From Paracoccaceae bacterium (GTDB lineage: Bacteria > Pseudomonadota > Alphaproteobacteria > Rhodobacterales > Rhodobacteraceae), in NCBI GenBank assembly GCA_023383015.1, contig JAHDXW010000036.1:1-38288 (forward strand): 38,288 nt of DNA. The letters are read 5' to 3'. The notes below the pieces were generated by a model. The model did not search any database, was not told the origin of the DNA, and saw only the letters and a list, made by a program, of their open reading frames with translations. A program made the translations under genes and the position numbers. Positions 1-8,811 of the stretch are shown in pieces; the first letter of the stretch is position 1; every line of letters begins with the position of its first letter.

Positions 1-2
1 GC

Positions 3-485
3 GCCTTCCAGTCGGCCGAGAACGCGGTGGGCCAGTTCGTGAAGACCGGCAAGCTGAATTTCCGCGACCTGGTCACCTCGCTGCTCGCCGATCTCGCCCA
101 GCTGGCGGCGCGGCGGTTCATCCTCGGGCCGATCGCCAATGCGCTCTCCGGCGTGTTTGCCGGCGCGGGCGGCATCTCCGCCAACGTCCTGCACGCAGGT
201 GGGAGGGTCGGATCGACCGGACCCTCGCGGATGGTCCCGGCCATGGCATTCGCGGCCGCGCCGCGGATGCATTCCGGCGGCATGGCGGGGCTTCGCCACG
301 ACGAGGTCCCGGCGATCCTGCAGCGCGGCGAGCGGGTGCTCTCGCGTCGAGAGGCGCAGAGCTACGGCGCGGGTGGCGTCAACGTCACCATCATGGCCCG
401 CGACGCCGAAAGCTTCCGGCAATCCCGAACGCAGGTCGCGGCCGACATCGCCCGCGCGGTGTCGCTCGGGCGCAGGGGGCTCTGA
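3..485 (+). CDS. Phage tail tape-measure protein, C-terminal part (5' truncated)
   Basis: The reading frame is open from the first bases of the window, so the gene begins upstream and only about 160 C-terminal residues are present. The segment has the usual end of a lambda-type tape-measure protein: an amphipathic stretch (NFRDLVTSLLADLAQLAARR), a Gly/Ala-rich segment, then a motif often seen in these proteins around HSGGMAGLRHDEVPAILQ and GERVLSRREA. Tape-measure proteins set tail length and line the tail tube. The next gene starts 4 bases after its stop, and the order tape measure, DUF2460, DUF2163, NlpC/P60, host-specificity protein matches RcGTA genes 11 to 15. The GTG at 27 is an internal codon, not a start. 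The assignment is firm from context; the full length is unknown. Confidence 0.85.
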   Translation, partial: AFQSAENAVGQFVKTGKLNFRDLVTSLLADLAQLAARRFILGPIANALSGVFAGAGGISANVLHAGGRVGSTGPSRMVPAMAFAAAPRMHSGGMAGLRHDEVPAILQRGERVLSRREAQSYGAGGVNVTIMARDAESFRQSRTQVAADIARAVSLGRRGL

Positions 486-488
486 GCC

Positions 489-1115
489 ATGGCGTTTCAT
501 GAGGTCCGGTTTCCCGACAACATCAGTCGCGGCGCGCGGGGCGGGCCGGAGCGGCGCACGCAGGTCGTCGAGCTCGCCTCGGGCGACGAGGAGCGCAACG
601 CCAGCTGGGCCAACTCGCGCCGCCGCTACGATGTCGCTTACGGCATCCGCCGCGCTGACGATCTGGCGGCGGTCGTCGCCTTCTTCGAGGCGCGCAACGG
701 TCGGCTCCACGGTTTCCGCTTCAAGGACTGGGGCGACCACAAGTCCTGCCTGCCTTCGGGCACGCCGTCGCCGACCGACCAGACGATCGGCACCGGCGAC
801 GGCGCGACGACCGCCTTCCAGTTGGTCAAGCGCTACGCCTCCGGGGCGCAATCCTGGACGCGCGCCATCGCCAAGCCGGTGACGGGTAGCGTCCGCATCG
901 CGCTGTCGAGCGTCGAGCAGCCCTCCGGCTGGTCGGTCGACACCGCCACCGGCGTCGCCACCTTCGACACTGCGCCCGCCGAGGGCGTCGCGATCACCGC
1001 GGGCTTCGAGTTCGACGTGCCGGTCCGCTTCGACACCGACGTGCTCGACGTGACGCTCGATCTCGAGCGGCTCGGCTCGATCACCTCCATTCCGCTTCTG
1101 GAACTGCGCCGATGA
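489..1115 (+). CDS. DUF2460 (TIGR02217-type) phage distal tail protein, RcGTA gp12-like
   Basis: This 208-residue protein matches the DUF2460 pattern: it opens with FHEVRFPDNISRGARGGPE, has a middle block with RRYDVAYGIRRADDL and FEARNGRLHGFRFKDWGDHK, and ends in a beta-rich half with DVPVRFDTDVLDVTL. Family members are baseplate or distal-tail proteins of siphovirus-like particles, and the RcGTA homologue sits between the tape-measure and hub genes, as here. It starts at ATG 489, four bases after the upstream stop, and its last bases overlap the next start (ATGA at 1112-1115), so it is translationally coupled to the hub gene. Identity is clear from motif and order; the structural role is inferred from the family. 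Confidence 0.9.
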   Translation: MAFHEVRFPDNISRGARGGPERRTQVVELASGDEERNASWANSRRRYDVAYGIRRADDLAAVVAFFEARNGRLHGFRFKDWGDHKSCLPSGTPSPTDQTIGTGDGATTAFQLVKRYASGAQSWTRAIAKPVTGSVRIALSSVEQPSGWSVDTATGVATFDTAPAEGVAITAGFEFDVPVRFDTDVLDVTLDLERLGSITSIPLLELRR

Positions 1116-1996
1116 AGGCCCTCGCTCCCGCCCTGCAAGCCCATCTCGACGAGGGTACGACGACGCTCGCCTGGTGCTGGCGGATCGCGCGCGCCGATGG
1201 CTCGAGTTTCGGCTTCACCGACCACGACCGGACGCTCAGCTTCGACGGGACGGATTTCGAGCCCGAGAGCGGGCTCACGGTGTCCGAGGTGCGCTCGGGG
1301 TCAGACCTGTCGGTCGATGCACAGGATGCCGAGGGCGTGCTGACCTCCGACCGGATCACCGAGACCGACATCCTCGACGGCCGCTGGGACAACGCCGAGG
1401 TCGAGGTCTGGCGGGTGAACTGGGCGGACACCGGCCAGCGCGTACTGATGCGGCGCGGAGCCATCGGCCAGATCCGACGCGGGCGGCTCGCCTTTGTCGC
1501 GGAGGTTCGCTCACTCGCCCATGTGCTGGGCCAGACGGTTGGGCGGACCTTTCAGGCGACCTGCGATGCCGCGCTTGGCGACGCGCGCTGCGGCGTCGAT
1601 CTGGAGGGCCCGGCCTACAAGGGCACGGGCGCAGTGATCGATCTGCTGCGCGACCGGTCCTTCACCGCCTCGGGCCTCGGCGGCTTCGCCTCCGGCTGGT
1701 TCACCTTCGGCACGCTGGACTGGACGAGCGGCGCTAACACGGGACGACGCACTGAAGTGCTGGGCCATGACGTGGCGGACGGCATCGCGGTGCTGACGCT
1801 GCTCGAGGCGCCGGTGCGTGCGATCGCCGAGGGCGACACCTTCACCATCCGCGGCGGCTGCGACAAGCGGATGGAGACCTGCGGGGCGAAGTTCGCCAAC
1901 ACCGCCAACTTCCGGGGTTTCCCGCACATTCCCGGCCAGGACGCTGTGCTGCGCTACGCCACCAAGGATGGCGGGCACGAGGGAGGCGTGCTGTGA
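1112..1996 (+). CDS. DUF2163 phage tail hub protein, RcGTA gp13-like
   Basis: This 294-residue protein belongs to the DUF2163 family (phage conserved hypothetical BR0599 type). The N-terminal half contains the typical WCWRIARADG and FGFTDHDRTL blocks; the C-terminal half has GRRTEVLGHD and ends in the conserved GGCDKRMETCGAKFANTANF stretch. Four cysteines are placed to bind a cluster: C151, C160, C250 and C257. From memory, the RcGTA hub protein carries an iron-sulfur cluster on comparable cysteines, so this protein probably does too. It is coupled at both ends: ATGA with the upstream gene and GTGA with the downstream peptidase gene. The family call is firm; metal binding is inferred. Confidence 0.9.
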   Translation: MKALAPALQAHLDEGTTTLAWCWRIARADGSSFGFTDHDRTLSFDGTDFEPESGLTVSEVRSGSDLSVDAQDAEGVLTSDRITETDILDGRWDNAEVEVWRVNWADTGQRVLMRRGAIGQIRRGRLAFVAEVRSLAHVLGQTVGRTFQATCDAALGDARCGVDLEGPAYKGTGAVIDLLRDRSFTASGLGGFASGWFTFGTLDWTSGANTGRRTEVLGHDVADGIAVLTLLEAPVRAIAEGDTFTIRGGCDKRMETCGAKFANTANFRGFPHIPGQDAVLRYATKDGGHEGGVL

Positions 1997-2427
1997 TCTC
2001 TGCCGACCCCGCGCGCGTCATCGCCGTCGCGCGCTCCTGGCTCGGCACGCCGTATCACAACCAGGCGAGCCTGCGCGGCGTCGGCTGCGACTGCCTCGGC
2101 CTCGCGCGCGGCGTCTGGCGCGAGGTCGTCGGTCCCGAGCCGTTCCCGATCCCGCCCTACAGCCGCGACTGGGGCGAGACCGGGCCGCGCGAGGTTCTGG
2201 CCGAGGGCGCGCGCGCCATGATGGTCGAGTTGGAAACGGCAGATGCCGGTCCCGGCGCGCTGGTCCTCTTCCGCATGAGGCCGCGCGCCATCGCGAAACA
2301 TGTCGGGATCCTGATTGGGCCCGGCAGCTTCCTCCACGCCTACGAGCGGCTCGGCGTGATCGAGGAACCTCTCACCCAATCATGGCGGCGGCGCATCGCC
2401 TTCGCCTTCCTGTTCCCGCAACGCTGA
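1993..2427 (+). CDS. Phage NlpC/P60-family cell-wall peptidase, RcGTA gp14-like
   Basis: This 144-residue protein has the NlpC/P60 cysteine-peptidase layout: an N-terminal segment VIAVARSWLGTPYHNQAS, the catalytic GCDCLGLARG with nucleophile C34 in a D-C-x-G context, and the histidine motif KHVGIL (H103), followed by a second histidine in FLHAYERL. Tail-borne members cut peptidoglycan peptides as the particle injects DNA. The start is a GTG at 1993 that overlaps the upstream stop (GTGA). The host-specificity gene follows after 9 bases. No signal peptide is seen, as expected for a structural tail enzyme. This matches the position of RcGTA gene 14. Confidence 0.9.
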   Translation: MISADPARVIAVARSWLGTPYHNQASLRGVGCDCLGLARGVWREVVGPEPFPIPPYSRDWGETGPREVLAEGARAMMVELETADAGPGALVLFRMRPRAIAKHVGILIGPGSFLHAYERLGVIEEPLTQSWRRRIAFAFLFPQR

Positions 2428-2436
2428 AGCATCTCC

Positions 2437-5400
2437 ATGGCCACTCTCGTTCTCGGCGCGGCCGGGGCCGCCATTGGCGGTTCGATCGGCGGCGCGATCC
2501 TCGGCGTCAGCGCCGCGACGATCGGCGGCTTCATCGGCTCCAGCATCGGCTCGGTGGTTGACAGCTGGATCATCTCGTCGTTGGCGCCCACGCAGCGCAT
2601 CGAGGGCGCGCGGCTCGACACGCTGCGCATCACGTCCTCAACCGAGGGCGCGGTGATCCCGCGGCTCTACGGCCGCATGCGGACGGGTGGCAACATCATC
2701 TGGGCGACCGATTTCCGCGAGGAGACGAAGACCACCACCCAAGGCGGCGGCAAGGGTGGCGGGGGCGGCAAGGTCAAGACGACCGAGTATCTGTACTACG
2801 CCAGTTTCGCCGTCGCCTTGTGCGAGGGACCGATCACCGGGATCGGGCGCATCTGGGCCGACGGCAAGCCGATGGACCTCTCCGGCGTCACCTGGCGTTG
2901 GTATCCGGGCGACGAGGCGCAGACGGCGGACCCGTTCATCGCGGCGAAGATGGGTGCGGCGAAAACCCCGGCCTATCGTGGCACGGCCTATGTGGTCTTC
3001 GAGGAACTGGCGCTCTCGACCTACGGCAACCGCCTGCCGCAGCTGTCCTTCGAGGTCTTCCGGCCGCTGGTCGATCCCGACACCGCCGAGGGGCTGACCC
3101 GCGCCGTCACCATGATCCCCGCCTCGGGCGAGTTCACCTATGCGACGCAGGCGATCCGCAAGACCGATGGCGGCGCGCAGATCCCTGAGAACCTGAACGC
3201 GCTGGCCGACTCCACCGACATGGTGGAGGCGCTGGACCGCCTGCAGGCGATGGCGCCTGCGGTCGAGAGCGTCAGCCTCGTGGTGGCGTGGTTTGGCGAC
3301 GATCTGCGCGCAGGATCCTGCAAGGTGCGGCCCGGCGTCGAGGTCTCGGCCAAGTCGACCACGCCGGCCAGCTGGTCGGTCAACGGCGTCAGCCGCTCCG
3401 GTGCATTCCTTGTCAGCCGCGACGACCAGGACCGCCCCGTCTACGGCGGCACGCCATCCGACTTCGCCGTGGTGCAGGCGATCCAGGAGATGAAGGCACG
3501 CGGTCTGCGGGTCACCTTCTACCCCTTCATTCTGATGGACGTGCCGCCCGGCAACACGCTGCCGAACCCGTATTCCGACAACGCCGCGGAGACGGGCCAG
3601 CCCGCGTTCCCTTGGCGGGGGCGGATCACCTGTTCCCCGGCTGCGGGTTTCGTCGGGACCGTGGACAAGACCGGAGCGGCCGCAAGCCAGGTCGCGGCGC
3701 TGTTCGGCGCGGCCACGCCCGCCAGCTTCAGCGTCTCGGGTCAGTCTGTTTCCTGGACCGGCACGCCCGGCGACTGGGGCCTGCGCCGCATGGTGCTGCA
3801 CTATTCCCATCTCTGCGCGGCGGCGGGCGGGGTGAGCTCCTTCCTCATCGGCACCGAGATGCCGGGGCTGACGACGATCCGCTCGGGCGTCAGCACCTAT
3901 CCGGCGGTGCAGGCGTTTCGGGATCTGCTCGCGGATGTCCGCTCGATCCTCGGGTCCGGCACCAGGATCGGCTACGCCGCCGACTGGTCGGAATACTTCG
4001 GGCACCAGCCGGGTGACGGCTCGGGTGACGTGTTCTTCCACCTCGACCCACTCTGGGCCGATCCCGAGATCGATTTCGTCGGGATCGACAACTACATGCC
4101 GCTGTCGGACTGGCGGGACGGGTTCGAGCATGCCGATGCGCAGGAGGGCTGGCCCGCGATCTACGACCGCGCCTATCTGCAAGCGAACATCGCGGGCGGC
4201 GAGGGCTTCGACTGGTTCTATGCCAGCGCGGCCGATCGGTCGGCGCAGGTCCGCACGCCGATCACCGACGGCGGCGCCGGAAAGCCATGGGTCTTCCGCT
4301 ACAAGGATCTCCGCGCCTGGTGGTCGAGTGCGCATTACGACCGCCCGGGCGGGGTGGAGAGCGGCACGCCGACGGCGTGGGCGCCTCAGTCCAAGCCGAT
4401 CTGGTTTACCGAGCTCGGCTGCCCCGCCATCGATCGGGGCACCAACCAGCCCAACGTCTTCTTCGACCCGAAGTCCTCGGAGAGCTTCACGCCGCATTTC
4501 TCGCGGGGCTGGCGCGATGACGCCATCCAGCGGGCCTATCTCGAGGCGACGTATCTCTGGTGGGGCGAGGCCGCGAACAACCCGCTGTCGTCGGTCTTTG
4601 GCGGCCGCATGGTGCACGTTCCCGAATGCGCCGCCTGGACATGGGACGCGCGGCCGTACCCATTCTTCCCCGCGCTGACCGACGTCTGGACCGACGGCGC
4701 GAACTGGCGGCTCGGGCACTGGCTGACCGGACGGCTTGGCGCGGTGTCGCTGGCGGCGCTCGTCCGGCACCTCTGCCTGCGCGCCGGGCTGCCTCAGACC
4801 CAGATCGACGTCTCCGGCCTCTGGGGCGCGGTCGAGGGCTACGCCATCACGGCGCTGGAAAGCCCGCGCGCCTCGATCACCACGCTGTCGCGCCACTTCG
4901 GCTTCGACGCCGTCGAGACCGAGGGCGTGATCCGCTTCCTCATGCGCGGCCGGGCCTCCGTCGCCACCCTCGCGCCCGACGATCTGGTCGCCCCGAGCGC
5001 GGGGAGCGGCGCCCGCGAGGGGGACCTGCTGGAGCTGACGCGCGGCCAGGAGACCGAACTGCCTCAAGCGCTGAAATGGCAAATCGCCCGCGCCGACGAG
5101 GACTACGACGCGGCCCTCGTCGAGGCGCGGCGCATCACCGTCGACACGACGAGGATCGCCTCGGAAAGCTTCCCGATGGCGGTGCCGCCCGAGGAAGCCG
5201 AGCGGCGCTGCCGCCGTGCGCTGATGGAGGCGTGGGTGGGACGCGAGACGGCGGCGTTCCGTCTGCCGCCCTCGCGGCTGGCGCTGGACCCGGCTGACGC
5301 GATCCGCCTCGCGCATGACGGGCGGCTGGTCGACCTGCGGCTCGTCTCCATCGCCGACGCCAAGGCGCGCGGCATCGAGGCGGTGCGCCAGGACCGGGCG

Positions 5401-6420
5401 ACCTACGATCTGCCGCCGGGCGATCCGCGCGCGGCGTCGCTGACGCGCGCCGTGGTGTTCGGCGCGCCGGATGCGGTGCTGATGGACCTGCCGCAGCTGA
5501 CCGAGGACCAGCCCACACACCGGCCCGTCATTGCAGCGCACGCGGTTCCGTGGCCGGGCGAGATGGCGGTGTTCCGCAGCCCCTCGACGGACGGGTTCGA
5601 GGTGCTGACCACCTTCGGCAGTCGCGCCCGGATCGGGGCGCTGGTCTCCGACTTCTTTGCGGGACCGACGTCGCGCTTCGACCTCGGAAACGCGCTGGTG
5701 GTCGATCTGCTGACCGGCACACTGGAGAGCGTCACCGACCTGACCCTGTTCGGCGGGGCAAACGCGCTCGCTATCGAGAGCGCACCCGGCGTCTGGGAAA
5801 TCGTGCAGGCGGGCGCGGCAGAGCTTCTGGCGCCGGGTCGATATCGTCTGACCCGGCTCCTGCGCGGCCAGCGCGGAACAGAAGGCGCCATGGGCAACCC
5901 GGTGCCTGCTGGCGCGCGGGTCGTGGTGCTGGACGCTTCGCTGGCGTCCCTGCCGATCGCCGAGGCCGATCTCGGCATTCCGTGGAACTGGCGCATCGGT
6001 CCGGCGAGCCGCCCGGTCAGTGACGAGACCTATGTGGCGCAGGCCTTCACGCCGGTGGGCGTGGGGCTGAGGCCGTTCTCCGTTGTCCATGTTGCGCAGC
6101 CGTGGCGCACGCCACGCGGTCCCGGCGATCTGACCATCCGCTGGACGCGCCGGTCCCGCGCGCTCGCGGCCGACAGCTGGGGCGGGCTTGAGGTGCCGCT
6201 CGGCGAGGAACTGGAAGCCTACGAGGTGGAGATCCTCGACGGTCCTGCCGTGAAGCGGGTGCTGAGCACGGCCACCACCAGCGCCGTCTACACCGCCGCC
6301 CAGCAGACCGCCGATTGGGGCGCGCCGCTCGGCCCCGGCGACACGCTCGACGTCCGCATCTTCCAGCTCTCCGCCCTCGTCGGGCAGGGCGCGCCCAAGA
6401 CCGTCACGCTGATACTCTGA
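2437..6420 (+). CDS. Phage host-specificity / baseplate megatron protein with TIM-barrel domain, RcGTA gp15-like
   Basis: This is a 1327-residue central tail-fibre protein. The first 45 residues are Gly/Ala-rich and hydrophobic (GAAGAAIGGSIGGAILG), then a conserved phage-tail domain carries IPRLYGRMRTGGNIIWATDF and a Gly/Lys loop. A TIM-barrel-like domain lies around residues 450 to 720, with VFFHLDPLWADPEIDFVGID, the IDNYMPLSDW block near residue 550 and PIWFTELGCPAIDRGTNQ. The rest resembles the phage-tail_3 and C-terminal megatron regions, with RYRLTRLLRGQRGTEGAMG near residue 1145. In RcGTA this protein forms the baseplate tip that contacts the cell and passes the envelope. Whether the barrel cuts a glycan cannot be told from sequence alone. 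A DUF2793 gene follows 10 bases later. Confidence 0.9.
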   Translation: MATLVLGAAGAAIGGSIGGAILGVSAATIGGFIGSSIGSVVDSWIISSLAPTQRIEGARLDTLRITSSTEGAVIPRLYGRMRTGGNIIWATDFREETKTTTQGGGKGGGGGKVKTTEYLYYASFAVALCEGPITGIGRIWADGKPMDLSGVTWRWYPGDEAQTADPFIAAKMGAAKTPAYRGTAYVVFEELALSTYGNRLPQLSFEVFRPLVDPDTAEGLTRAVTMIPASGEFTYATQAIRKTDGGAQIPENLNALADSTDMVEALDRLQAMAPAVESVSLVVAWFGDDLRAGSCKVRPGVEVSAKSTTPASWSVNGVSRSGAFLVSRDDQDRPVYGGTPSDFAVVQAIQEMKARGLRVTFYPFILMDVPPGNTLPNPYSDNAAETGQPAFPWRGRITCSPAAGFVGTVDKTGAAASQVAALFGAATPASFSVSGQSVSWTGTPGDWGLRRMVLHYSHLCAAAGGVSSFLIGTEMPGLTTIRSGVSTYPAVQAFRDLLADVRSILGSGTRIGYAADWSEYFGHQPGDGSGDVFFHLDPLWADPEIDFVGIDNYMPLSDWRDGFEHADAQEGWPAIYDRAYLQANIAGGEGFDWFYASAADRSAQVRTPITDGGAGKPWVFRYKDLRAWWSSAHYDRPGGVESGTPTAWAPQSKPIWFTELGCPAIDRGTNQPNVFFDPKSSESFTPHFSRGWRDDAIQRAYLEATYLWWGEAANNPLSSVFGGRMVHVPECAAWTWDARPYPFFPALTDVWTDGANWRLGHWLTGRLGAVSLAALVRHLCLRAGLPQTQIDVSGLWGAVEGYAITALESPRASITTLSRHFGFDAVETEGVIRFLMRGRASVATLAPDDLVAPSAGSGAREGDLLELTRGQETELPQALKWQIARADEDYDAALVEARRITVDTTRIASESFPMAVPPEEAERRCRRALMEAWVGRETAAFRLPPSRLALDPADAIRLAHDGRLVDLRLVSIADAKARGIEAVRQDRATYDLPPGDPRAASLTRAVVFGAPDAVLMDLPQLTEDQPTHRPVIAAHAVPWPGEMAVFRSPSTDGFEVLTTFGSRARIGALVSDFFAGPTSRFDLGNALVVDLLTGTLESVTDLTLFGGANALAIESAPGVWEIVQAGAAELLAPGRYRLTRLLRGQRGTEGAMGNPVPAGARVVVLDASLASLPIAEADLGIPWNWRIGPASRPVSDETYVAQAFTPVGVGLRPFSVVHVAQPWRTPRGPGDLTIRWTRRSRALAADSWGGLEVPLGEELEAYEVEILDGPAVKRVLSTATTSAVYTAAQQTADWGAPLGPGDTLDVRIFQLSALVGQGAPKTVTLIL

Positions 6421-6430
6421 AGGCCATCCC

Positions 6431-7507
6431 ATGTCCGACGCCACGACCCATCTCCTGCTGCCCTACATCCTCGCGGCGCAGGCCCAGAAGCATGTCACCC
6501 ACAACGAGGCGTTGCGGATCCTCGACGGGCTCGTGCAGCTTTCCGTCCTGGACCGGGACCTGACCGCGCCGCCGGGCAGCCCTGCGGATGGCGACCGCTA
6601 CATCGTCGCCTCGGGTGCCACCGGCGACTGGGCGGGCTGGGACCTGAACGTGGCACTCTGGACGGACGGCGCCTGGCTGCGCCTGCCGCCACGGACCGGG
6701 TGGCGCGCTTGGGTCGAGGACGAGGGCCGGCTGCTGGTCTACGATGGCGCGACCTGGATCGGCACCACACCGGCGGCGCTGCACAACATGGCGCTGCTCG
6801 GGGTCGGCACGACGGCGGATGCGTCGAACCCGTTCTCGGCCAAGCTGAACGCGGCTCTCTGGACGGCGAAGACCGTGGCCGAGGGCGGGACCGGCGATCT
6901 GTTCTACACCATGAACAAGGAGGCGGCCGGCGACGATCTGGGCCTGACGCTGCAGACCGGCTTCTCTACCCGCGCGCTGGTGGGGCTGTTCGGCTCGGAC
7001 CGCTTCCGCCTCGCGGTCTCGGCAGACGGCAGCACCTACTTCGACGGTCTGAACGTTGACAACGCCACCGGCATCGTCGACCAGCCGCGCCTGCCTCGGT
7101 TCAAGGCGTACACCAACTACGACAACTATGTCGGCGTCGGGACCTGGACGAAGATCGGCCTGAACAACACCGACTACAACGATCAGGGGGCCTTCGACGC
7201 CGCGAACAACCATTTCGTGGCGCCCGTCGACGGCACCTACCTTTTCGGCGCGACGCTGCTCTACAAGGTCAATGCCAGCACCACGGCGCGCATGCGCGGG
7301 CGGCTCGTGCTGAACGGGACGACCGAAATCCGCGGCTCCCTCGGCGAGATCTCCGCCACCCATGTCTCGCTCGCCACCGCGATCTGGCTGCAGACCATGG
7401 TGCCGCTGACTGCGGGCGATACCGTCGAGCTGCAGGGGTATTTCCGCGTGGCGGACGGCTATTTCGCCGCCGACCACACGTCCTTCTGGGGCTGCAAGAT
7501 CGGCTGA
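6431..7507 (+). CDS. DUF2793 phage protein with a C1q/TNF-like C-terminal head
   Basis: This 358-residue protein starts with a DUF2793 domain (residues ~6 to 110): HLLLPYILAAQAQKHVTHNE, PPGSPADGDRYIV, a Trp-rich strand region and LLVYDG. A linker region follows. The last ~135 residues look like a C1q/TNF-type jelly roll: FDAANNHFVAPVDGTYLFGA, then AGDTVELQGYF and a final SFWGCKIG. DUF2793 proteins occur next to tail genes in alphaproteobacterial phages; the jelly-roll end suggests a trimeric receptor-binding tip. It lies between the megatron gene and the lysis genes and starts 10 bases after the former. The DUF2793 call is strong; the C1q-like call is by eye. Confidence 0.8.
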   Translation: MSDATTHLLLPYILAAQAQKHVTHNEALRILDGLVQLSVLDRDLTAPPGSPADGDRYIVASGATGDWAGWDLNVALWTDGAWLRLPPRTGWRAWVEDEGRLLVYDGATWIGTTPAALHNMALLGVGTTADASNPFSAKLNAALWTAKTVAEGGTGDLFYTMNKEAAGDDLGLTLQTGFSTRALVGLFGSDRFRLAVSADGSTYFDGLNVDNATGIVDQPRLPRFKAYTNYDNYVGVGTWTKIGLNNTDYNDQGAFDAANNHFVAPVDGTYLFGATLLYKVNASTTARMRGRLVLNGTTEIRGSLGEISATHVSLATAIWLQTMVPLTAGDTVELQGYFRVADGYFAADHTSFWGCKIG

Positions 7508-7552
7508 GCGGCAGAAGGAGGATCCGATGACACCACCCCATCCGAGGGCTTC

Positions 7553-7813
7553 GTGCGCATCCCCGACGCCGAGTTCGAGGCGATCCTGACCCGGGCGGCC
7601 GAGGAAGGCGCGAAGCGCGCGCTGGCCGATGTCGGGCTCGACGGCGACGAGGCCGCGCTCGACATCCGCGATCTTCGCTCCCTCGTGGACTGCATCCGGC
7701 TGGTGCGCCGCACCGCCATGCAGACTGCCGTCCGCATGATCACCACCGGCGTCATGCTGGCGCTGCTCGCGGGCATCGCCATCAAGCTGAAGATCTTCGG
7801 CGGCAGCCCGTAG
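7553..7813 (+). CDS. DUF6127-like small membrane protein of the lysis cassette (holin candidate)
   Basis: This 86-residue protein resembles DUF6127: an acidic/Ala-rich helix (FEAILTRAAEEGAKRALADV), a second helix with RDLRSLVDCIRLVRRT, and one C-terminal membrane segment (MITTGVMLALLAGIAIKL). Its place just before the endolysin suggests a holin or holin partner, which is inference. The start is uncertain. The GTG at 7553 has only a weak GAGGG four bases upstream. A strong AGGAGG (7516-7521) precedes an ATG at 7527, but that ATG is in another frame and stops after about 18 codons. A one-base change in the run of C at 7535-7538 would join the two frames. Confidence 0.65.
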   Translation: MRIPDAEFEAILTRAAEEGAKRALADVGLDGDEAALDIRDLRSLVDCIRLVRRTAMQTAVRMITTGVMLALLAGIAIKLKIFGGSP

Positions 7814-7843
7814 CCGCTCAACACAACCATCAGCCCACCAGCA

Positions 7844-7870
7844 CCCGCCCACGAGGCGGGTTTTTCGTTT
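7844..7870 (+). terminator. Rho-independent terminator before the endolysin gene
   Basis: A perfect 6-bp stem CCCGCC/GGCGGG (7844-7849 with 7855-7860) with a 5-base loop is followed directly by TTTTTCGTTTTC. It lies between the DUF6127-like gene and the endolysin, so it would reduce read-through from the tail genes into the lysis genes. Confidence 0.75.
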
Positions 7871-7882
7871 TCGGAGGACCCC

Positions 7883-8557
7883 ATGACCACGACGTTCTAC
7901 GACCACTGGCGCGACGTGCCTGAGGGCACCTGGCGCTGGCCAAACTTCTCGCCTGCGGAAATCGCCTGCCGAGGTACCGGCAAGCTGCTGGTCAATGAAC
8001 CCGCGCTCGACAAGCTGCAGGCGCTGCGTGACCGGCTGGGCAAGCCGCTGATCGTCCGCTCAGCCTATCGCAGCCCCGAGCACAACCGCGCCGTCGGCGG
8101 CGCGACCCGGTCGAAGCACATGGACGGCGCCGCCTTCGACATCGCCATGGCGAACCACGACCCCATGACCTTCGAGGCCGCGGCGCGCGAGGTCGGGTTC
8201 CTCGGCTTCGGCTTCTATCCGCGCTCGGGGTTCATCCATGTCGATCTTGGCCCCGCGCGTAAGTGGGGCGAGCGGTTCCCGGGCCGGGCGACGGCATTTG
8301 CAGCGGAGACGCCCCCCGCGCGCGAGGTGCTGGCTGACAGCCGCACCATGAAGGGTGGAGGCGCGGCCGGAGTGGCGACACTGGGCGCAGCCGGCGTCGA
8401 GGTCGCCCAGAGCGTGTTGGCCGAGACCCAGACCGCCATCCTGCCGCTGGTGCCGTACCTCGACACGCTCCGCTGGGTGTTCATCGCCGTCGCGCTCGGG
8501 GGCATCGCGGTCACGATCTACGCCCGACTCGACGACTGGCGCCGGGGGCGGCGGTGA
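7883..8557 (+). CDS. Phage endolysin, M15-family (Peptidase_M15_3) with C-terminal membrane segment
   Basis: This 224-residue protein has the M15 zinc peptidase signature: SAYRSPEHN, then SKHMDGAAFD (H79 and D86, zinc ligands) and FIHVD (H119, third ligand). Family members cut peptide links in peptidoglycan. The C-terminal ~100 residues are an Ala/Gly-rich linker and a membrane segment (WVFIAVALGGIAVTIYA, ~residues 195 to 212) with a basic end (RRGRR). That tail is unusual for a simple endolysin and could anchor it to the inner membrane. It starts at ATG 7883 after GGAGG and its stop overlaps the next gene's GTG (GTGA), coupling it to the spanin pair. Confidence 0.85.
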   Translation: MTTTFYDHWRDVPEGTWRWPNFSPAEIACRGTGKLLVNEPALDKLQALRDRLGKPLIVRSAYRSPEHNRAVGGATRSKHMDGAAFDIAMANHDPMTFEAAAREVGFLGFGFYPRSGFIHVDLGPARKWGERFPGRATAFAAETPPAREVLADSRTMKGGGAAGVATLGAAGVEVAQSVLAETQTAILPLVPYLDTLRWVFIAVALGGIAVTIYARLDDWRRGRR

Positions 8558-8811
8558 TCGGTGGGCACCTCGCCGCGCTCGCCGGATCGGCATGGATGCG
8601 CACGGGGCTCCGCTATGGCGTCACGGCCCTCGCGATCCTGCTGTTCCTGCTGTCCCTGCGCCGCTCCGGCGAGCGCGCCGGCCGACTGACCGAGCAGCTC
8701 GAAACCATGGAGAAAACCTATGACGCCCAAAAGCGAATGCTCGAGGCAGCGGCGCGCCGTCCTCGTTCTCGCGACGATCTGGCTGAGCGGCTGCGCGACG
8801 GTCGGTTCTGA
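8554..8811 (+). CDS. Rz-like inner-membrane spanin subunit (i-spanin candidate)
   Basis: This 85-residue protein has one N-terminal membrane segment (residues ~19 to 35, YGVTALAILLFLLSL) and a charged helical remainder with coiled-coil character (RLTEQLETMEKTYDAQKRML). That is the layout of an Rz-type inner-membrane spanin. It starts at GTG 8554 overlapping the endolysin stop. A lipoprotein gene starts inside it in the +1 frame, which is the classic overlapping Rz/Rz1 arrangement. Sequence similarity between spanins is weak, so the call rests on topology, overlap and position after an endolysin. Its periplasmic part is short for an i-spanin. Confidence 0.65.
   Translation: MIGGHLAALAGSAWMRTGLRYGVTALAILLFLLSLRRSGERAGRLTEQLETMEKTYDAQKRMLEAAARRPRSRDDLAERLRDGRF

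Noticed and set aside
1-6420. Calling the left region a true gene transfer agent
   Set aside because: Gene order agrees, but lysis genes follow directly and capsid/terminase genes are outside the window, so GTA status is unsupported.
2638-6444. 1268-codon open frame on the - strand opposite the megatron gene
   Set aside because: Arg/His/Gly-rich composition typical of a GC-rich antisense shadow; no domain, and the + strand protein is clearly real.
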